Positions 1 to 11,460 of a stretch of 64,000 nt of DNA are shown here, one piece after another. The notes beneath the pieces are model-generated. The model saw nothing but the letters and a program-made list of their open reading frames with translations, had not been told where the DNA came from and did no database searches. Each line of letters starts with the position of its first letter. Positions within the stretch are counted from its first letter, which is position 1. A program made the position numbers and the translations under genes. Source of the DNA: Metallyticus violacea (lineage: Eukaryota; Arthropoda; Insecta; Mantodea; Metallyticidae); assembly GCA_030762175.1 (NCBI GenBank), contig CM060842.1, positions 64,318,001 through 64,382,000 on the forward strand. Direction: 5' to 3'.

Positions 1-964
1 AGACAAAGAAAGGATTTTGAAGATGAGTGGTGTAGCCATTATGGAAATGCGATACGTGCCCTCAACACATTTCTGTCATTATGGTAGGCATAAGTCCCTG
101 ATGTGTATAAGTTGTTTTACATCTCGGATCACACAAGCTATATTGAATCAGTTCCATAATGCGGTGTGAAGTGATGTATATTTACTGGAAAATATAATTT
201 ATCACACTTCACTGTACTCTTTAACTAACGACAAGAGAAGAGTTTTCTTCACTTTGACACGTAGAAACTCTGATAATTATTTAAATATTTTTAATGTTAA
301 CAGATACAATATTATACTTAAAAACTAACAGTTTATGCTATTGCAATTCTTCTATTCCACTTTACATTTAACACCGTGGTTGTATACTTAATGGGAATAT
401 ATTTATATTAGTAATTAGCATATGGAATATTCACTTCCTACAGACTAACAGGTAGATTCTCACTGATTTTATAATGCTGACTTACATAAACATGAGCTCT
501 CTAATAGTCTAATCATAGCTTCCGTACCTTGAGGCATAAATAAGTAGCCAACAACTTCCGGCATGACCTTCGTTAAATACACGCCTGTTTATTGAGTCAG
601 CTTAAGTGATCTCTTTACTTTTTTGTTTGATATTGTTCTCCAAACAATGAAGGTGTTAAAGCTAATATCTTAGCTTGGTTCCAGTGATAGAGGTTGTTCG
701 GTCTAGTATTTACAATTGGAATGGATGATCTCGTTCGGTGAGTGCACTGCCCAACGGATTATTGTCCTAATCTTTGCTAACCGTCAGGTTAAACCTTACT
801 GATTATTACCGACAGTGGAAAATTTTAATTTTTTTAATAAATGTTACTATGACATTAATGACCTTCTGCATTATTAGGCATCATTATTAGTGCCGCACAG
901 GTGGAAGTGTTAAACTTATTATTGTATGGCAAAAGAAAAATTTATATTTATATCATACTAATTA
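1..964. other. AT-rich DNA, no gene seen
   Basis: No sustained frame, repeat structure or family motif recognised before the left transposon end. Confidence 0.6.
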
Positions 965-3250
965 CTGCAGAGAGTTCGATTCACGCTTGATCCGAGAAAG
1001 CGGGTGGGAGCAAACCGGTAGAGCGCGAAGTAAACAGCGGCATTCTATATATGTAATTTTCCTTCAGTGCTGCGCGAATCCAAAGTTTCCGGCCAATACT
1101 TAGAACAGCGTGTTTGCGCGGGTTCTATGTTACCGGTGATTGCTTTGTACAATTTGAGGTGTTAGTAAATGTGTTTGCTTTTGTAATTATTTTGATTTAG
1201 TTTAAAGTGCGTTGTTATGCGTGCATTAAATTGGTTATTTAAAAATTGAAGTGTGGGCTGAAAAATTTCTCTACAACAACGAATATTTATGTACCATACC
1301 TTACATCAAAACAGATTCATGCTGGCAAATGTATAGGCAATTTGTAGATAAATTCCCTGGTATTCGACCTCCAATTGGAGGTACAGTTAGAAACCTTGTC
1401 AACAGATTTAAAGAAACGGTATCAATGAACTCTAAAGTTAATATGCCTAAATGTAAGGTTCTAATAGAAGAAAAACTGGACGATATTCGGGCATCACTTA
1501 ATAAAGCTTTACGTCGTGTAACATTTCAAAAACTGCAGTCCATAGGTTACAAAAGTTGTAAAATTTAAACCTTGCAAAGTTATTATAATACAAGAGTTAT
1601 ATAACTGCATGACAGCGAAAATCGAATGAATTCTGTAATTGCGTTTACAGAACATTCATGGCGGTATTATTGGTCCATATTTATTCGTTTTTTTTTCTGA
1701 TCAAGAGTGGTTTCATTTACGTGGTTACATTGTTCACCAACCAACAGATTCTGGAGCACAGAATATCCATCAAGATTTACGAAATTCCTCTGCGTGATTA
1801 AAAGATTGGTGTGTGGTGTGTCGTAACAGCACATCGAATATTAGGATGCGTATTTTTTAAGATACCATAAATTTGAAGATGTATCGTACGCAAATACTCT
1901 CACATTTTTTGAACAATTATCTGATCATGAGAGACAATATGCGTGTTTTCAACAAGACTGTGCCACAACCCTTACTACCCGTGTTTCCTTGGAGACTATA
2001 AGGGAGGTTTTGCGAGATAGAATTATTTTTAAAGGGTTATGACCCGAAGTTCCCCAGCTCTTATCGTGTGCTCTTATTATTTGTAGGAAACTCAAAAAAT
2101 AGTTTCTATGGAAATAGCCCACATACTGGATATGAGCTGAAAAACAATATAAGAGCCGAAATGAAAAGGGGTACAAAGAAGAAATTTCTAGTGTGAAAGT
2201 AAATTTTATCAAAAGATGTCGGAAATGTGTGAAAGCCGTACTTTGAGCAAAATACTGTGACAGTGAAATAAAATTATGATTTTGTGCTTGCTGTCCAACG
2301 TTCGTTTGTATTTGCAAGATAACTAGGGTATAGGCGCGCCAGGTTACGATTTCACTATTTCGACACTACTATTACCGATACTATGACTAATAATAATAAT
2401 AATAATAATAATAATAGTTATAATGATTATAATGGTAATAGAATCTATAACAATTTCATGAAATTATATTTCTCACTCAAAAATGTCGCTCTACGTTAGT
2501 TCTTTTAGGAACAGAGCCTCTAGCTTTATAAATCAAATATATGAGTTTTCCTTTGTTTTCAATAAAGGTCCTGCCATTCACTGTTAAAACTATAATTTCT
2601 TTGCCAGTTTAAGAAGAGTTATGTTTCAATATAACTTAAATAACTATAATTTAAAGTTTAAAATGTACTGAAAAAATACTTAAAATAAATTGAATGTACA
2701 ATTTATCAAACACAAGGCATTCACGTCATTTCACAAGTTCACGAGTAATACTGAATGTTCGTCTGAAAGCAAGGAATTTGGAGCATTGTATTGTATTTTA
2801 TTGTATTGTAAGACTGTTATAAATAGTTCGTTCATTGTTTGCGGCACAATATTTTTGGGGATTAAAGCTACTTTGAGGGTCAATTGGGTGTCTCATTGTC
2901 GTCTTGGTAAAACTCTGTCATGGTAGGTATTTTATGACACTGCAATAAAATGAATCTTAAGTAAGCGGCCTATTTAGCAAAATAAAAATGCCTCTATAAC
3001 AAATTTCCTGACCTTGAGAATGGTACTTTTGAAATGAAAAGTAAAAATATTTATTCAAATGAAAAAAGTCTTCAAATATTAATTAAATTTTAAATGGGAA
3101 ATTAGTTGCGAGGGGCTACATAGATTAATGAAAGTTTATGAATATAATACTCGAGAAATTACGTATCTAGAATCCCACTGTTAACTTTGCGCTCTACCGG
3201 CTTCCTCCCACCTACTTTCTCGGATCAAGCATAATGCGAACTCTGTGTAG
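965..3250 (+). mobile_element. Tc1/mariner-type transposon with ~60-bp terminal inverted repeats
   Basis: The left end (about 965-1031) and the right end (about 3184-3250) are inverted copies of each other. They share the blocks GCTTGATCCGAGAAAG, GGTGGGAG and CCGGTAGAGCGC, with a few mismatches. A TA dinucleotide sits just outside each end (963-964 and 3251-3252), which fits TA target-site duplication. The interior holds a broken transposase (1247-2330) followed by about 850 bp of AT-rich DNA including an (AAT)n tract at 2388-2416. That extra length may be a later insertion, because mariners are usually about 1.3 kb. Terminal repeats of this length are longer than the ~30 bp usual for mariner. 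Confidence 0.75.
1247..2330 (+). pseudogene. Broken mariner-type transposase inside the 965-3250 element
   Basis: The N-terminal open stretch (1251-1568, 105 codons) has the helix-turn-helix layout of this family, with QMYRQFVDKFPG and then NLVNRFKETVS. Further on, different frames give GGIIGPYLF (near 1660), DQEWFHLRGY (near 1700, around the first catalytic Asp), FEQLSDHERQYACFQQDC (near 1890-1950, second catalytic Asp in FQQD) and FIKRCRKCV (near 2205-2235), the typical C-terminal end. Order and spacing match one transposase reading left to right. Stops and frameshifts between the blocks show that it is dead. The third catalytic acidic residue is not legible. Confidence 0.7.
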
Positions 3251-3355
3251 TAAAACAATAACTGCATAAATCTTTAGAAAGTGTATAGAACTCACCATAA
3301 AGAAGGAAGAATATACTTTACAAGTACTGTAAATTCCTTGAAAAATATCATTAAG

Positions 3356-3390
3356 AAATATCATTATAACTACCAGTTATAATGATATTT
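3356..3390. repeat. Perfect 16-bp inverted repeat with a 3-nt loop
   Basis: AAATATCATTATAACT, then ACC, then the exact reverse complement of the first arm. It lies about 105 bp right of the 965-3250 transposon. The left arm is preceded by a partial direct copy of itself (AAATATCATTA at about 3344). Confidence 0.9.
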
Positions 3391-3839
3391 ATATAACGTA
3401 GTTTATTTATTAAACACGAATCTTCTTTTTTAACGTAAAACCTGACTTAGTTTAATTGATGAATGAATTTTGCTGTCATAAATAGGACAGAAAACAGAGA
3501 CTTTTCTAAAATGATGATTACACTTTGATATATGCACAAAACAGTGTTAATGAATTCGTTACCTTTATTTGAAAACCACATTAGCATATTGTGTCCAGTG
3601 AAAAATGCAGAATGTTAGGAAGAAAATTGCCAGAATTTAATACTTCGGCATCAAAAAAGAACATTTGCAGCAAAATTGAATACATCTGCACACAGGAATA
3701 GTCTAGAGACAGTTAACAAACATTGAATATACAGGTGTAATTATTAAATATGTTCCTCATTGGAACAGTGAAACAATATTTCTTAACGGGACATATGTTT
3801 GTCCATAGCAGCACCATTCTGACTCCAGGTTCGACAAAT

Positions 3840-4490
3840 AGACCTGTTTCCAATAGGAGATTTTCAGCCTAACTTATTATTAAAGGAATGAGAAAGAAAA
3901 TAATCAAGTCATTTTTCAAAACACTTTTCATATCTTTTAGTGATCATTTCTATTTTCTTGAAAAAAGGTCTGAACTTATACCTGTTTCCTTCACCCAATA
4001 ACCATCAATAACCTTTTTATTTTTCGTAGGTCTTTCTCCAATTTTGAGAAAAGATGATAAATCCCTAAGGGCTAGATCCCAGTTGTCCATATCCTGCATC
4101 CAAATTTCTTTACAGTTTCTTTTGCATTATGAGCAACGTGCACTGATGCAGCATATTTTATTTTAATTATTGCTCACAGTTTATGTAGAAGACTGCAGTT
4201 TAGTCTTGTGTTTCTTCCTTTGAAGTCAACTAGCAGAATCCCCCTGTAGACCAGAAAATTGTAACCATGATCTTTCTCCTAAACTGGATAACCCTCGGCA
4301 CCTCACCTAGTTTAAGCCAGTCTGAACACCCTTTTTGAAAGGTGATCATTATATTCTTCCTCTGTCACAATTGATTCCAGAAATTCTTCATTATGTTTGA
4401 CACAAGGTCAAAAATCTTTCATAGTACTCCACTCGATGCTGTGTTTGAACTGTCCATAAACATCACGGCAAACATTAGATATTTACTTTT
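3840..4490 (-). pseudogene. Degenerate mariner transposase remnant
   Basis: Minus-strand frames give, in order, NEEFLESIVTEEE (the block that normally carries the first catalytic Asp, here apparently altered), YRGILLVDFKGRN (the core strand that follows it), FGCRIWTTG, then YHLFSKLEKDLR (the third-acid region) and RYEKCFEK (the C-terminal signature). These are standard blocks of ~345-residue mariner transposases in the right order. Several stops and frame changes interrupt them. I could not define terminal repeats. Confidence 0.62.
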
Positions 4491-4614
4491 AACGAATTCC
4501 GAAAGAATGTAAGCCATTGTAGTTGTACCGATGAAAAAAAAAATGTCTTCGAATCTCTATCGATCTTACCTACTAGGCACCAAAGAATAACAATGAAAAA
4601 AAATTATATGTATA

Positions 4615-5983
4615 CCGAGGATGCCAAAAAAATGTATATACACTTTCACAGTAGATATCTATTTAATATATTTCAAAGTTGGACTGATAAACAACAGTAA
4701 TGTGTAGTATGATGTTCTGTAAACAGATGTGACTCGCATACATTATGATAGCATTTCTATATGGTATATATATATTCTATGTTGATTATAGAAATAGATA
4801 TAGAAATGAACAAATGAAGCCAAGATTATCATATGGTGTTCTGTAAACTCGCATTACGTCATGCTAGCGTTGCGTCAACAAAATGGAGCCAAGATTATCG
4901 TTTGAACAGCGGAAAGTAATTTTAAAGCAATACAGGAAAATCGAGAAAATTGTTGAACTTCAAAGACAATGAAGACGTGTGTACAGAACGGAACCGCCAA
5001 GGCGAGTAACAATTGCTCGCATTCTAGACAAATTTGAGACTCATGGTACCGTATGCGAGGGCAGATCTGGGAAATCTCGCACAGCAACAAGCCCCGCATT
5101 CTCGGCTATGGCTTTGGAACTTTTTGATCACTCACCGCAGAAATCTACAAAGCAATGTGTACGTGAGACTGGGATTAGCAGAACCAGCGTACGTCGTATT
5201 ATTAAAACAGCAAAGTTGAAAGTTTTCATCCCAAGAGTTTTGTGTGCATTAAATGAAGATGACCCTGATCAGAGAATGCAGTAATGTGAGTGGTTTCGGA
5301 ACATGGTGCAAGAGGATGAGGTCTTCGTAGGGAAAGTTGTTTGGTCCGATGAGGCACAATTTAAGTTGAACGGAACTATTAACCGGCATATCTGTGTCTA
5401 CTGGTGTGCAAACAATCCACATGTCATTTTGGAAAAGACTGTTAATTTACCTGGAATTAATGTTTGATGTGGTTGTCATCTAGGAGTCTAATTGAACCAT
5501 AATACGCACATCCGTCTTACCGCCCATTCATACACTCTATGGAAATGAGGAATTTTACTTCCAACAGGATGGTGCACCACTGCATTCTATCGAGAGGTAC
5601 GTGCGAACCTTGATGACACTTTTTTAATGCACTGGATAGGACGAAGAGTTCTGATTGAGTATCCACCGCGTTCTTCGGATCTAACTCCGTTGAACAGGGA
5701 ACTCTTAAGGACATTGCTTAACGTAGAAAACCAGCTATACTGGGAGCACTTCGGGAAGAAATTGAAACGGCATGTACGGCAATCGCTGAGGACTTTTTCG
5801 CAAACGTTGCACAATCAGTGGTTCAAAGTACTCAGAAGTGTATCAGTGCCGATAGTGGGCATTTTGAGTAAGTGTAAAAATCTAAGATGATTTGTGCTCA
5901 TCATTTTCTGTTTGTGTGAATTCAGTTTTGTTAAGTTAACACAGTTTTTTCTTTGCTTGAAGTGTGCAAACATTTTGGCACCC
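4615..5983 (+). mobile_element. Full-length but dead Tc1/mariner-type element, 1.37 kb
   Basis: The left end reads GAGGATGCCAAAAAAATGT and the right end, reversed and complemented, reads GGGTGCCAAAATGTTTGCA. The shared core is TGCCAAAA...TGT...ACACTT. TA lies outside both ends (4613-4614 and 5984-5985). The total length is normal for a complete element. The 5' non-coding part carries an imperfect internal duplication (about 4708-4760 and 4830-4870). Confidence 0.75.
4883..5890 (+). pseudogene. Transposase of the 4615-5983 element, disrupted
   Basis: The start codon chosen is the ATG of MEPRLSFEQRKVILKQY at 4883, just before a typical first helix. A stop breaks the N-terminal region near 4966. 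The frame resumes with TEPPRRVTIARILDKFETHG and QKSTKQCVRETGISRTSVRRI (HTH domains) and stops at 5282. After that come [13 protein letters not shown] (first catalytic Asp, near 5338-5376), then FQQDGAPLH (second Asp, near 5560), then RWIGRR-type sequence, then EYPPRSSDLTPLN (near 5659-5697). In that last block the third acidic position reads Asn. Stops and indels make it non-functional. It belongs to the DDE_3/Tc1-mariner superfamily. Confidence 0.8.
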
Positions 5984-6109
5984 TATATATATATGCATGT
6001 GTATGTATATATATTTATGTCCGTTAACCTGTAGCAGTTATAATTTTTGTTTTCTCTTCGACAAAGCTTGGCATATAACAATCAATTAACAGACGATTTG
6101 TCTATTTCG

Positions 6110-6775
6110 TTAACCAGCAAAGTGGACCATTGGAAGTGGGGTTAACCTAAAGCGAAACGTTTTAAAAAATTGAAAATTCGTTCTAGCGGCCGCAATGTTT
6201 GGTTTTTCTCAACGAAACTCAGTATTTTTCTTTAAAATAAATTGGTACAAGTATTTCAGAAAATCAGGGCATCAGGGTATTAGAAGTGGGGGATATACCT
6301 GAAAAGCGAGTAAAGGCTAAAGCTAAACTTTAAAATTACTTTAGTGGGTGCAATTAAAAAAAAAATAAAGCAAACTTGGTATATACTATTGAAATAAAAT
6401 TAGAAAAATATTTTCTGGAAGTCAAGGAAATCGTTTCATTAGGAGTGCGGGTTTACCTGAAACCCAAATTTAAAAATCGCTCTGGCGGCATCAAGATTTG
6501 CTTTTAAGCAAGGAAACTCCGTATTGCAATTTAAATAAAACAAAAATAATTCTTGAAAAATCAAGGAAATCGGTCATTACGAGTGCGGGTATATCTGAAA
6601 CCCAAAATTTAAAAATTGCCCTAGCGGCACCAATATTTGTTTCTTCACAACAAAATTCGGTATATACATTTAAATAAAATAAGAAAACTAGTTTCTGAAA
6701 ATTAGGGAAATTGGACTATTAGGAGTAGGGTGTACTTGAAAACCGAAATTTAAAAAGTGCTTTCTCGTTTAATTT
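6110..6775. repeat. Decayed tandem array, unit about 140 bp, roughly 4.6 copies
   Basis: The motif GGAAATCG..CATTAGGAGTGCGGGT-TACCTGAAACCC recurs near 6122, 6267, 6426, 6565 and 6706. The last three steps are 159, 139 and 141 bp. Each copy continues with AATTTAAAAAT, then CTAGCGGC-C-AATATTTG, then TTTAAATAAAA, then TTTCTGAAAATCA. The first two copies are the most diverged, and the second has an insertion. No coding frame runs through it. It is an old satellite or minisatellite remnant. Confidence 0.85.
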
Positions 6776-7215
6776 TCTCTGAATTATTTTAATATAAAAA
6801 GACACGTTTTATATTTAACAAAAGCATCGTTGTGAAGTGTGAAATATTAATCTAATATGTGTTTGAGAATTATATTTGTATGCAAGAGCGCTCACGAAAC
6901 TTTCGATTGTTTATTGTTGATTGTGTATATTTTCTTAGTACATTGTAATTGCTTTTAAATGGTAACTGTTTTAATTTTATTGAAACATATGGGCATCTTA
7001 AATGCACAATGTAACTCGAAACTTTCCATTATTTTGCTCTATTTTAGTGAATATAAAGATGATATCAAGGTCTCAGTTCATAAACATGGTTGCATTTTAA
7101 AATGTTTAAAAATACCTTACATAGTATAGTTTGTCCATTAGTGGTCATATATTTCTTTTAATTAATAGTATACTATTAATTTTGTTGGTTTAATCTAGAT
7201 GATGATGACAAATAA

Positions 7216-7262
<47 letters not shown>

Positions 7263-7302
7263 CAACAACAATAATAATTATAACATCATCAACAACAACA
7301 AC

Positions 7303-7342
<40 letters not shown>
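7216..7342. repeat. Compound (AAT)n/(AAC)n microsatellite
   Basis: Two long (AAT)n runs are separated by AAC- and ATC-type triplets. The 66-residue open frame across it is poly-isoleucine and threonine and is not a gene. Confidence 0.95.
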
Positions 7343-8403
7343 GCTTCACCATTCCCTCCATCTAAGCGGTTTTCAATTTTTGAGGTTCTTACTTTGTAAC
7401 ATTTTTTTTTACCCTCAGTATTCTACTTATAAAAATTAACACAACTCTAGTTACTTATGACTCTTTAAGACATTGAGCTTTGTGCATGGCTACCTCGTAA
7501 TTGGAGAGAGATAAATGTACCAACACTACCATTGGTGAAACTTGCACACGCAACAGTCTTTTTACTTACCGACGTTACGCTTTCAACTGGCATGATAATT
7601 CCAGTAACCACCTTTGTATTACATTTAAGCAATAGATTTTACTGCATGTTTTTTTCATAGTTGCCAACATGTATCAGTTAAAAGAATGCACAAACTTTAA
7701 TTCAATATTTAAAGCGAAAATATATTGGAAATGATAGTCATAATTCAGCTCTAACATTCTGGTTCAACTAATTTGACATAACTGTGCACTATAAAAAGGG
7801 CACAAATAATAATTTGCCATTGTGATAGACAAAATGTTCATTTTTCGTTTGATTAAATGGAGCAGCGATTAAATTTTTAACTTAGGTGAGTGCATTATCG
7901 ATTAACTGAACAGTCGCATTGAGGTTACCAGCTGCAAACAGGACAAGTATAAAATGGAATACACAGAAAGGGACAATGATGTAATTTTAGGATGAACCAA
8001 TATTTTCTTTGCTAAAATATATCAGTGAATTCATAGATTAAAGTTTTTTCTCATTAATGTTAAAATTTTAATTAACTATAAATTTACATTTGTGCGTACA
8101 GCGTTCAGTCAATCCTCCCTTTGTATAAAACCAGTCATTTGTTATTTTCCCCCAGCTGATAATGCATGGATAACTATTTTCCAAGCACTCTATGTTTTGT
8201 TTTGCAATGGCGCAACGGTAATAGCGCTGTAGTTAACTTAGAAGAAAATAGCGAAAGTCAAGTACAGGAGAATGGGAAAGTACAAGAAAAGGGCGAAAGC
8301 AAACAATTCTTTTTCTCTATAAATTCTTCAGTGCTTCAAATAGTTGTTCATCTCCGAGAGCGCAGACGTCGTGGCGGAAAGAAGCACCTTAACTGCTGGA
8401 TGA

Positions 8404-8514
8404 GTTGGATATATACAACCCCTGAGTTCAAGTGCATGATTTTTCATGTAAATTTCAATTACAGTAACCTTTGTCATTGAAGATGCTGGATACGATATCC
8501 TTGTTCCAACATAC
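8404..8514. repeat. Dispersed repeat copy, paired with 42525-42639
   Basis: Shares the pattern TTCAAG-GCAT-GATTT-TCATG-AAATT and the flanking TGGATAT and ATATCCTTGT blocks with 42525-42639 in the same orientation, at roughly two-thirds identity by eye. The minus-strand peptides also resemble each other (ELRGCIYPT here, NLRGYEYPT there), so the ancestor may have been coding. The family is unknown. Confidence 0.5.
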
Positions 8515-9182
8515 ATATCTTTAAAGAAAATTTTCATTCACAGGCATTAGTTCTTTATATGAAATTTCTGCAGTTTCTTTTCTTATATTGTCTTTCATTT
8601 CTTCCAACGTTAATCCGATAAATTATATTTTTCAAGCTCTCCATAAATATGGCAAGATCTATGGTTCTGGTGGCCACATTCCCTTATTGATGATCTTATC
8701 CGGAAATTGTTCCTTAATAAAAGCTAACGAGAGTTTAGCTGTATGCGTACGAAGCAGGGTTCCATCTCACTCACTGAGTGTAAACAAAATACTGATGTAA
8801 AATGCACATTGATTACAAGGCCGATATTTTAACAAAACGCCGTGAATATGCAGGGAATCAGAGTAAATATATAATTCTTTGTAAAATTGCCGGTCATTGA
8901 AGGTAAACATGCATTTTTCTTCGCTATAATACATACAGCTAGCCTTCGTTAGCTTTAATTGAGGAAAGTGTCATTAGTAAGGGACCTTAACCTTAAGTTC
9001 ACTTAGTAAGGGAGCTTAAGAGACAAAATCGATGAGAAAAGCTCGCAAGAACTAAGAGAAAATGTAAGAAAAGAAATTGCAGCAATTTTACAAAAATAGC
9101 TGATATATATGAATGCAAACTTTCTAAAAAGATATGAGAAATATGTGATGGCACAAGGATATATTTCCAATATGTTGTAATG

Positions 9183-9251
9183 CAAAAAAAAAAAGAAAGA
9201 AAAAAAAAAGAAAAAAAAGAAAAGAAAGAAAGAAAGAAAAGAAAAGAAAAA
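9183..9251. repeat. Purine (A/G)-rich low-complexity tract
   Basis: AAAGAAAG-type repeats about 70 bp long. The open frames on both strands here are artefacts of composition (Lys/Glu-rich one way, Phe/Ser-rich the other). Confidence 0.95.
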
Positions 9252-9559
9252 CAAAACCTAATAATTAAGTTGGAGTCTCTGTCTGTTAGAACATATAGCT
9301 TAAAAGAAGAAAAAATCCTCCACCTCAAACAATTTGCAACCAACAAATTCCTTCACTACTTATGACTAAAATATACCCGCGCCTCGCACCAATTATGCCA
9401 CCTTTATGGTAGAGCTACCCGTCTAGGCATCATTCCTTTATCATTTCATCATCGTAAGGCCGAACATGGGAGTGGAATCACAATACTTAATATGTAACTA
9501 ACATATCTACTCAAAATGAAGTGAAAATAAGAAAATAATTGACGGAGGTAGGTAAGCTT

Positions 9560-9870
9560 TCAAATATTTTTTATTCAATTTGTTAAAATAATAAAGGATG
9601 TGCTATTCTTGACTTGTCCGTCGTAAAGGTGACCACCCAGAAGCAGATGGTGCAAAGTCCACTCTCTTCCGGCTTCGAAACTCGTCTCTCTGAAAACCGT
9701 TGAAAACGTTGTGCATTTCCCTTCTGCACATGCGCAGTTAATTTCCCATATTCAAAACCCCAACGGTCACGATGCTACAATGCATGTACTAGTTCCCGCA
9801 CATTGTCAACCCTCATATGTCACAATGTGCATTTTTCAGCCACTATGTACTTTCACTTTCAGAATCAACA
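9560..9870. other. Unassigned block of higher complexity and GC
   Basis: The sequence from about 9600 to 9840 is less AT-rich than its flanks, with stretches such as CATGCGCAGTTAATTTCCC and CACATTGTCAACCCTCATATG. It has no long frame, terminal repeats or recognisable motif. It could be part of an unrecognised repeat or a conserved non-coding element. Confidence 0.3.
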
Positions 9871-10759
9871 GCAATAAACATTGAAGGTTTACTTTTTGTT
9901 TGTAACAAGTCTATACCAGATTCACCAAATAATAGAATGAAACAAATTCAGGTACAGCACAAACTTTAAACTAACACATTATGAATAGCATTAAAAGTTC
10001 AAAGTAGAGAAAAGGACACCGTGAGGTTTGATTTAAGATTCAACTGTGATCACACGTAATATCATCTTATGCAAACTTGATCAATTTTGTGGATAATGAA
10101 AAAAGTTTTTCTTTTACTTACATTTGAAAGTTTGTTTAAAAGTAAAATCAAAAAAGTTTTTTTTTTGGCCCACGAAGATTTAATGTATTTATTTAAAAAT
10201 ACGCGAAACATGCCTTTAAATATCATTACAACACTAAAAACATCCGTTTTAGTAGATATGGAACACGTGTGTAAATGAATAAATGAAATTTATTTCAGTT
10301 TATAGCATTACAATTAAATATACATCCCCCCGCCTTTATAACTAGTTTCATAACTTCATAATTTATATGAATCAAAAAATTATACATTTTCATTTGATTT
10401 TCATTTAGTCTGCTAATAAACTGATTACTGAACCCTTGTCTTCGGCTTGCCAGCAGTTTCCTACTGGAATATCCGGAAGATTTGGGTTCAACTATTCCAT
10501 TGAAATTGGCGTTTATTACAAATATAACTCAACAAACTACATACATTTGAATGACTATTTTTGAACCAAATTTATGCAGTTTTCACAACCAAGTAAACAT
10601 GTTAAAATGAAAGTAAATCATTTACATTTCCATATTCTCAATACATTTAAACTTACTAATATTGAAACATTTATATTTTCCACTTAATCACCCTGACTTT
10701 ATGGAGTTGCATTCCTTCCGTACCCCGTTATAATTAACACCAAATTGTGTGTGTAATGG

Positions 10760-11460
10760 GGACATTTATTCACTCCTAGATAGAGTAATTGTCAATATTG
10801 TTGTTCCCATTTGTCTTGCTCACATTCTATAACCATTTTGTCTCACCTTGCCCTACGTATATTCTAAATTTCTTAATATTTTCGTCTCGTTTTAGATTTA
10901 ATATTCTTCTGTCTCTTATTTCGTTCGGTAAGTTTTCCCACTTTCATAACAGGAACTGTTCCCTACAAAACTTGCTTTGCTTACATACTAATATACAATG
11001 CAAAGTACTATCTGGTTTTTCACTCATAGGACATATCCCCTTACTATATCCATTTCTTAACCCACTTAAATATATTACTCCTGTTCTAAATCATTCCAGT
11101 TTTTCCCTTCCTTCCTTATAACAGATTTCAATATATCTTTCTCTGCCCCACACATTTTAGTGTATTATATAGTTTCATAGATTTTTTGACAATTAAGATT
11201 AACCCATAATTCCTGTTTTTCAATATTCTCAATTCTTGTTTTTATCTCTTTCCATATTGTTTTTTATTCTTTCTAACTCACCGTATTGATCCCATGTCCA
11301 CTTCTTGTATAATACTTTAGATTTTAGATATCCAAGTTTCTCTCCCCTTACTTTTTCTTTGTGCTACCAAACACTGATTGATGATATTCTCCTCTCCCTA
11401 TTCTATACCAATATTTCAGTTCTCTTTCTAGAACTTGCTTTTATAACTCAATTTTCTTAG
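10760..11460 (-). pseudogene. LINE ORF2 C-terminal remnant
   Basis: Read on the minus strand, the region gives FRTGVIYLSGLRNGYSKGIC (about 11040-11090), then a decayed Cys/His zinc-knuckle region with HCILVC, then REQFLL and a basic tail. That order is typical of the region downstream of the reverse transcriptase in several LINE clades. The segment at 15900-16440 is a diverged relative with the same orientation and order. The 110-residue plus-strand frame here is a shadow of this remnant. Confidence 0.5.

Noticed and set aside
7199..7399. 66-codon open frame
   Set aside because: Poly-isoleucine/threonine from an (AAT)n/(AAC)n microsatellite.
10789..11121. 110-codon plus-strand frame as a membrane protein gene
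   Set aside because: Its Phe/Leu-rich composition is the complement of a Lys/Arg-rich LINE C-terminus that reads sensibly on the minus strand.
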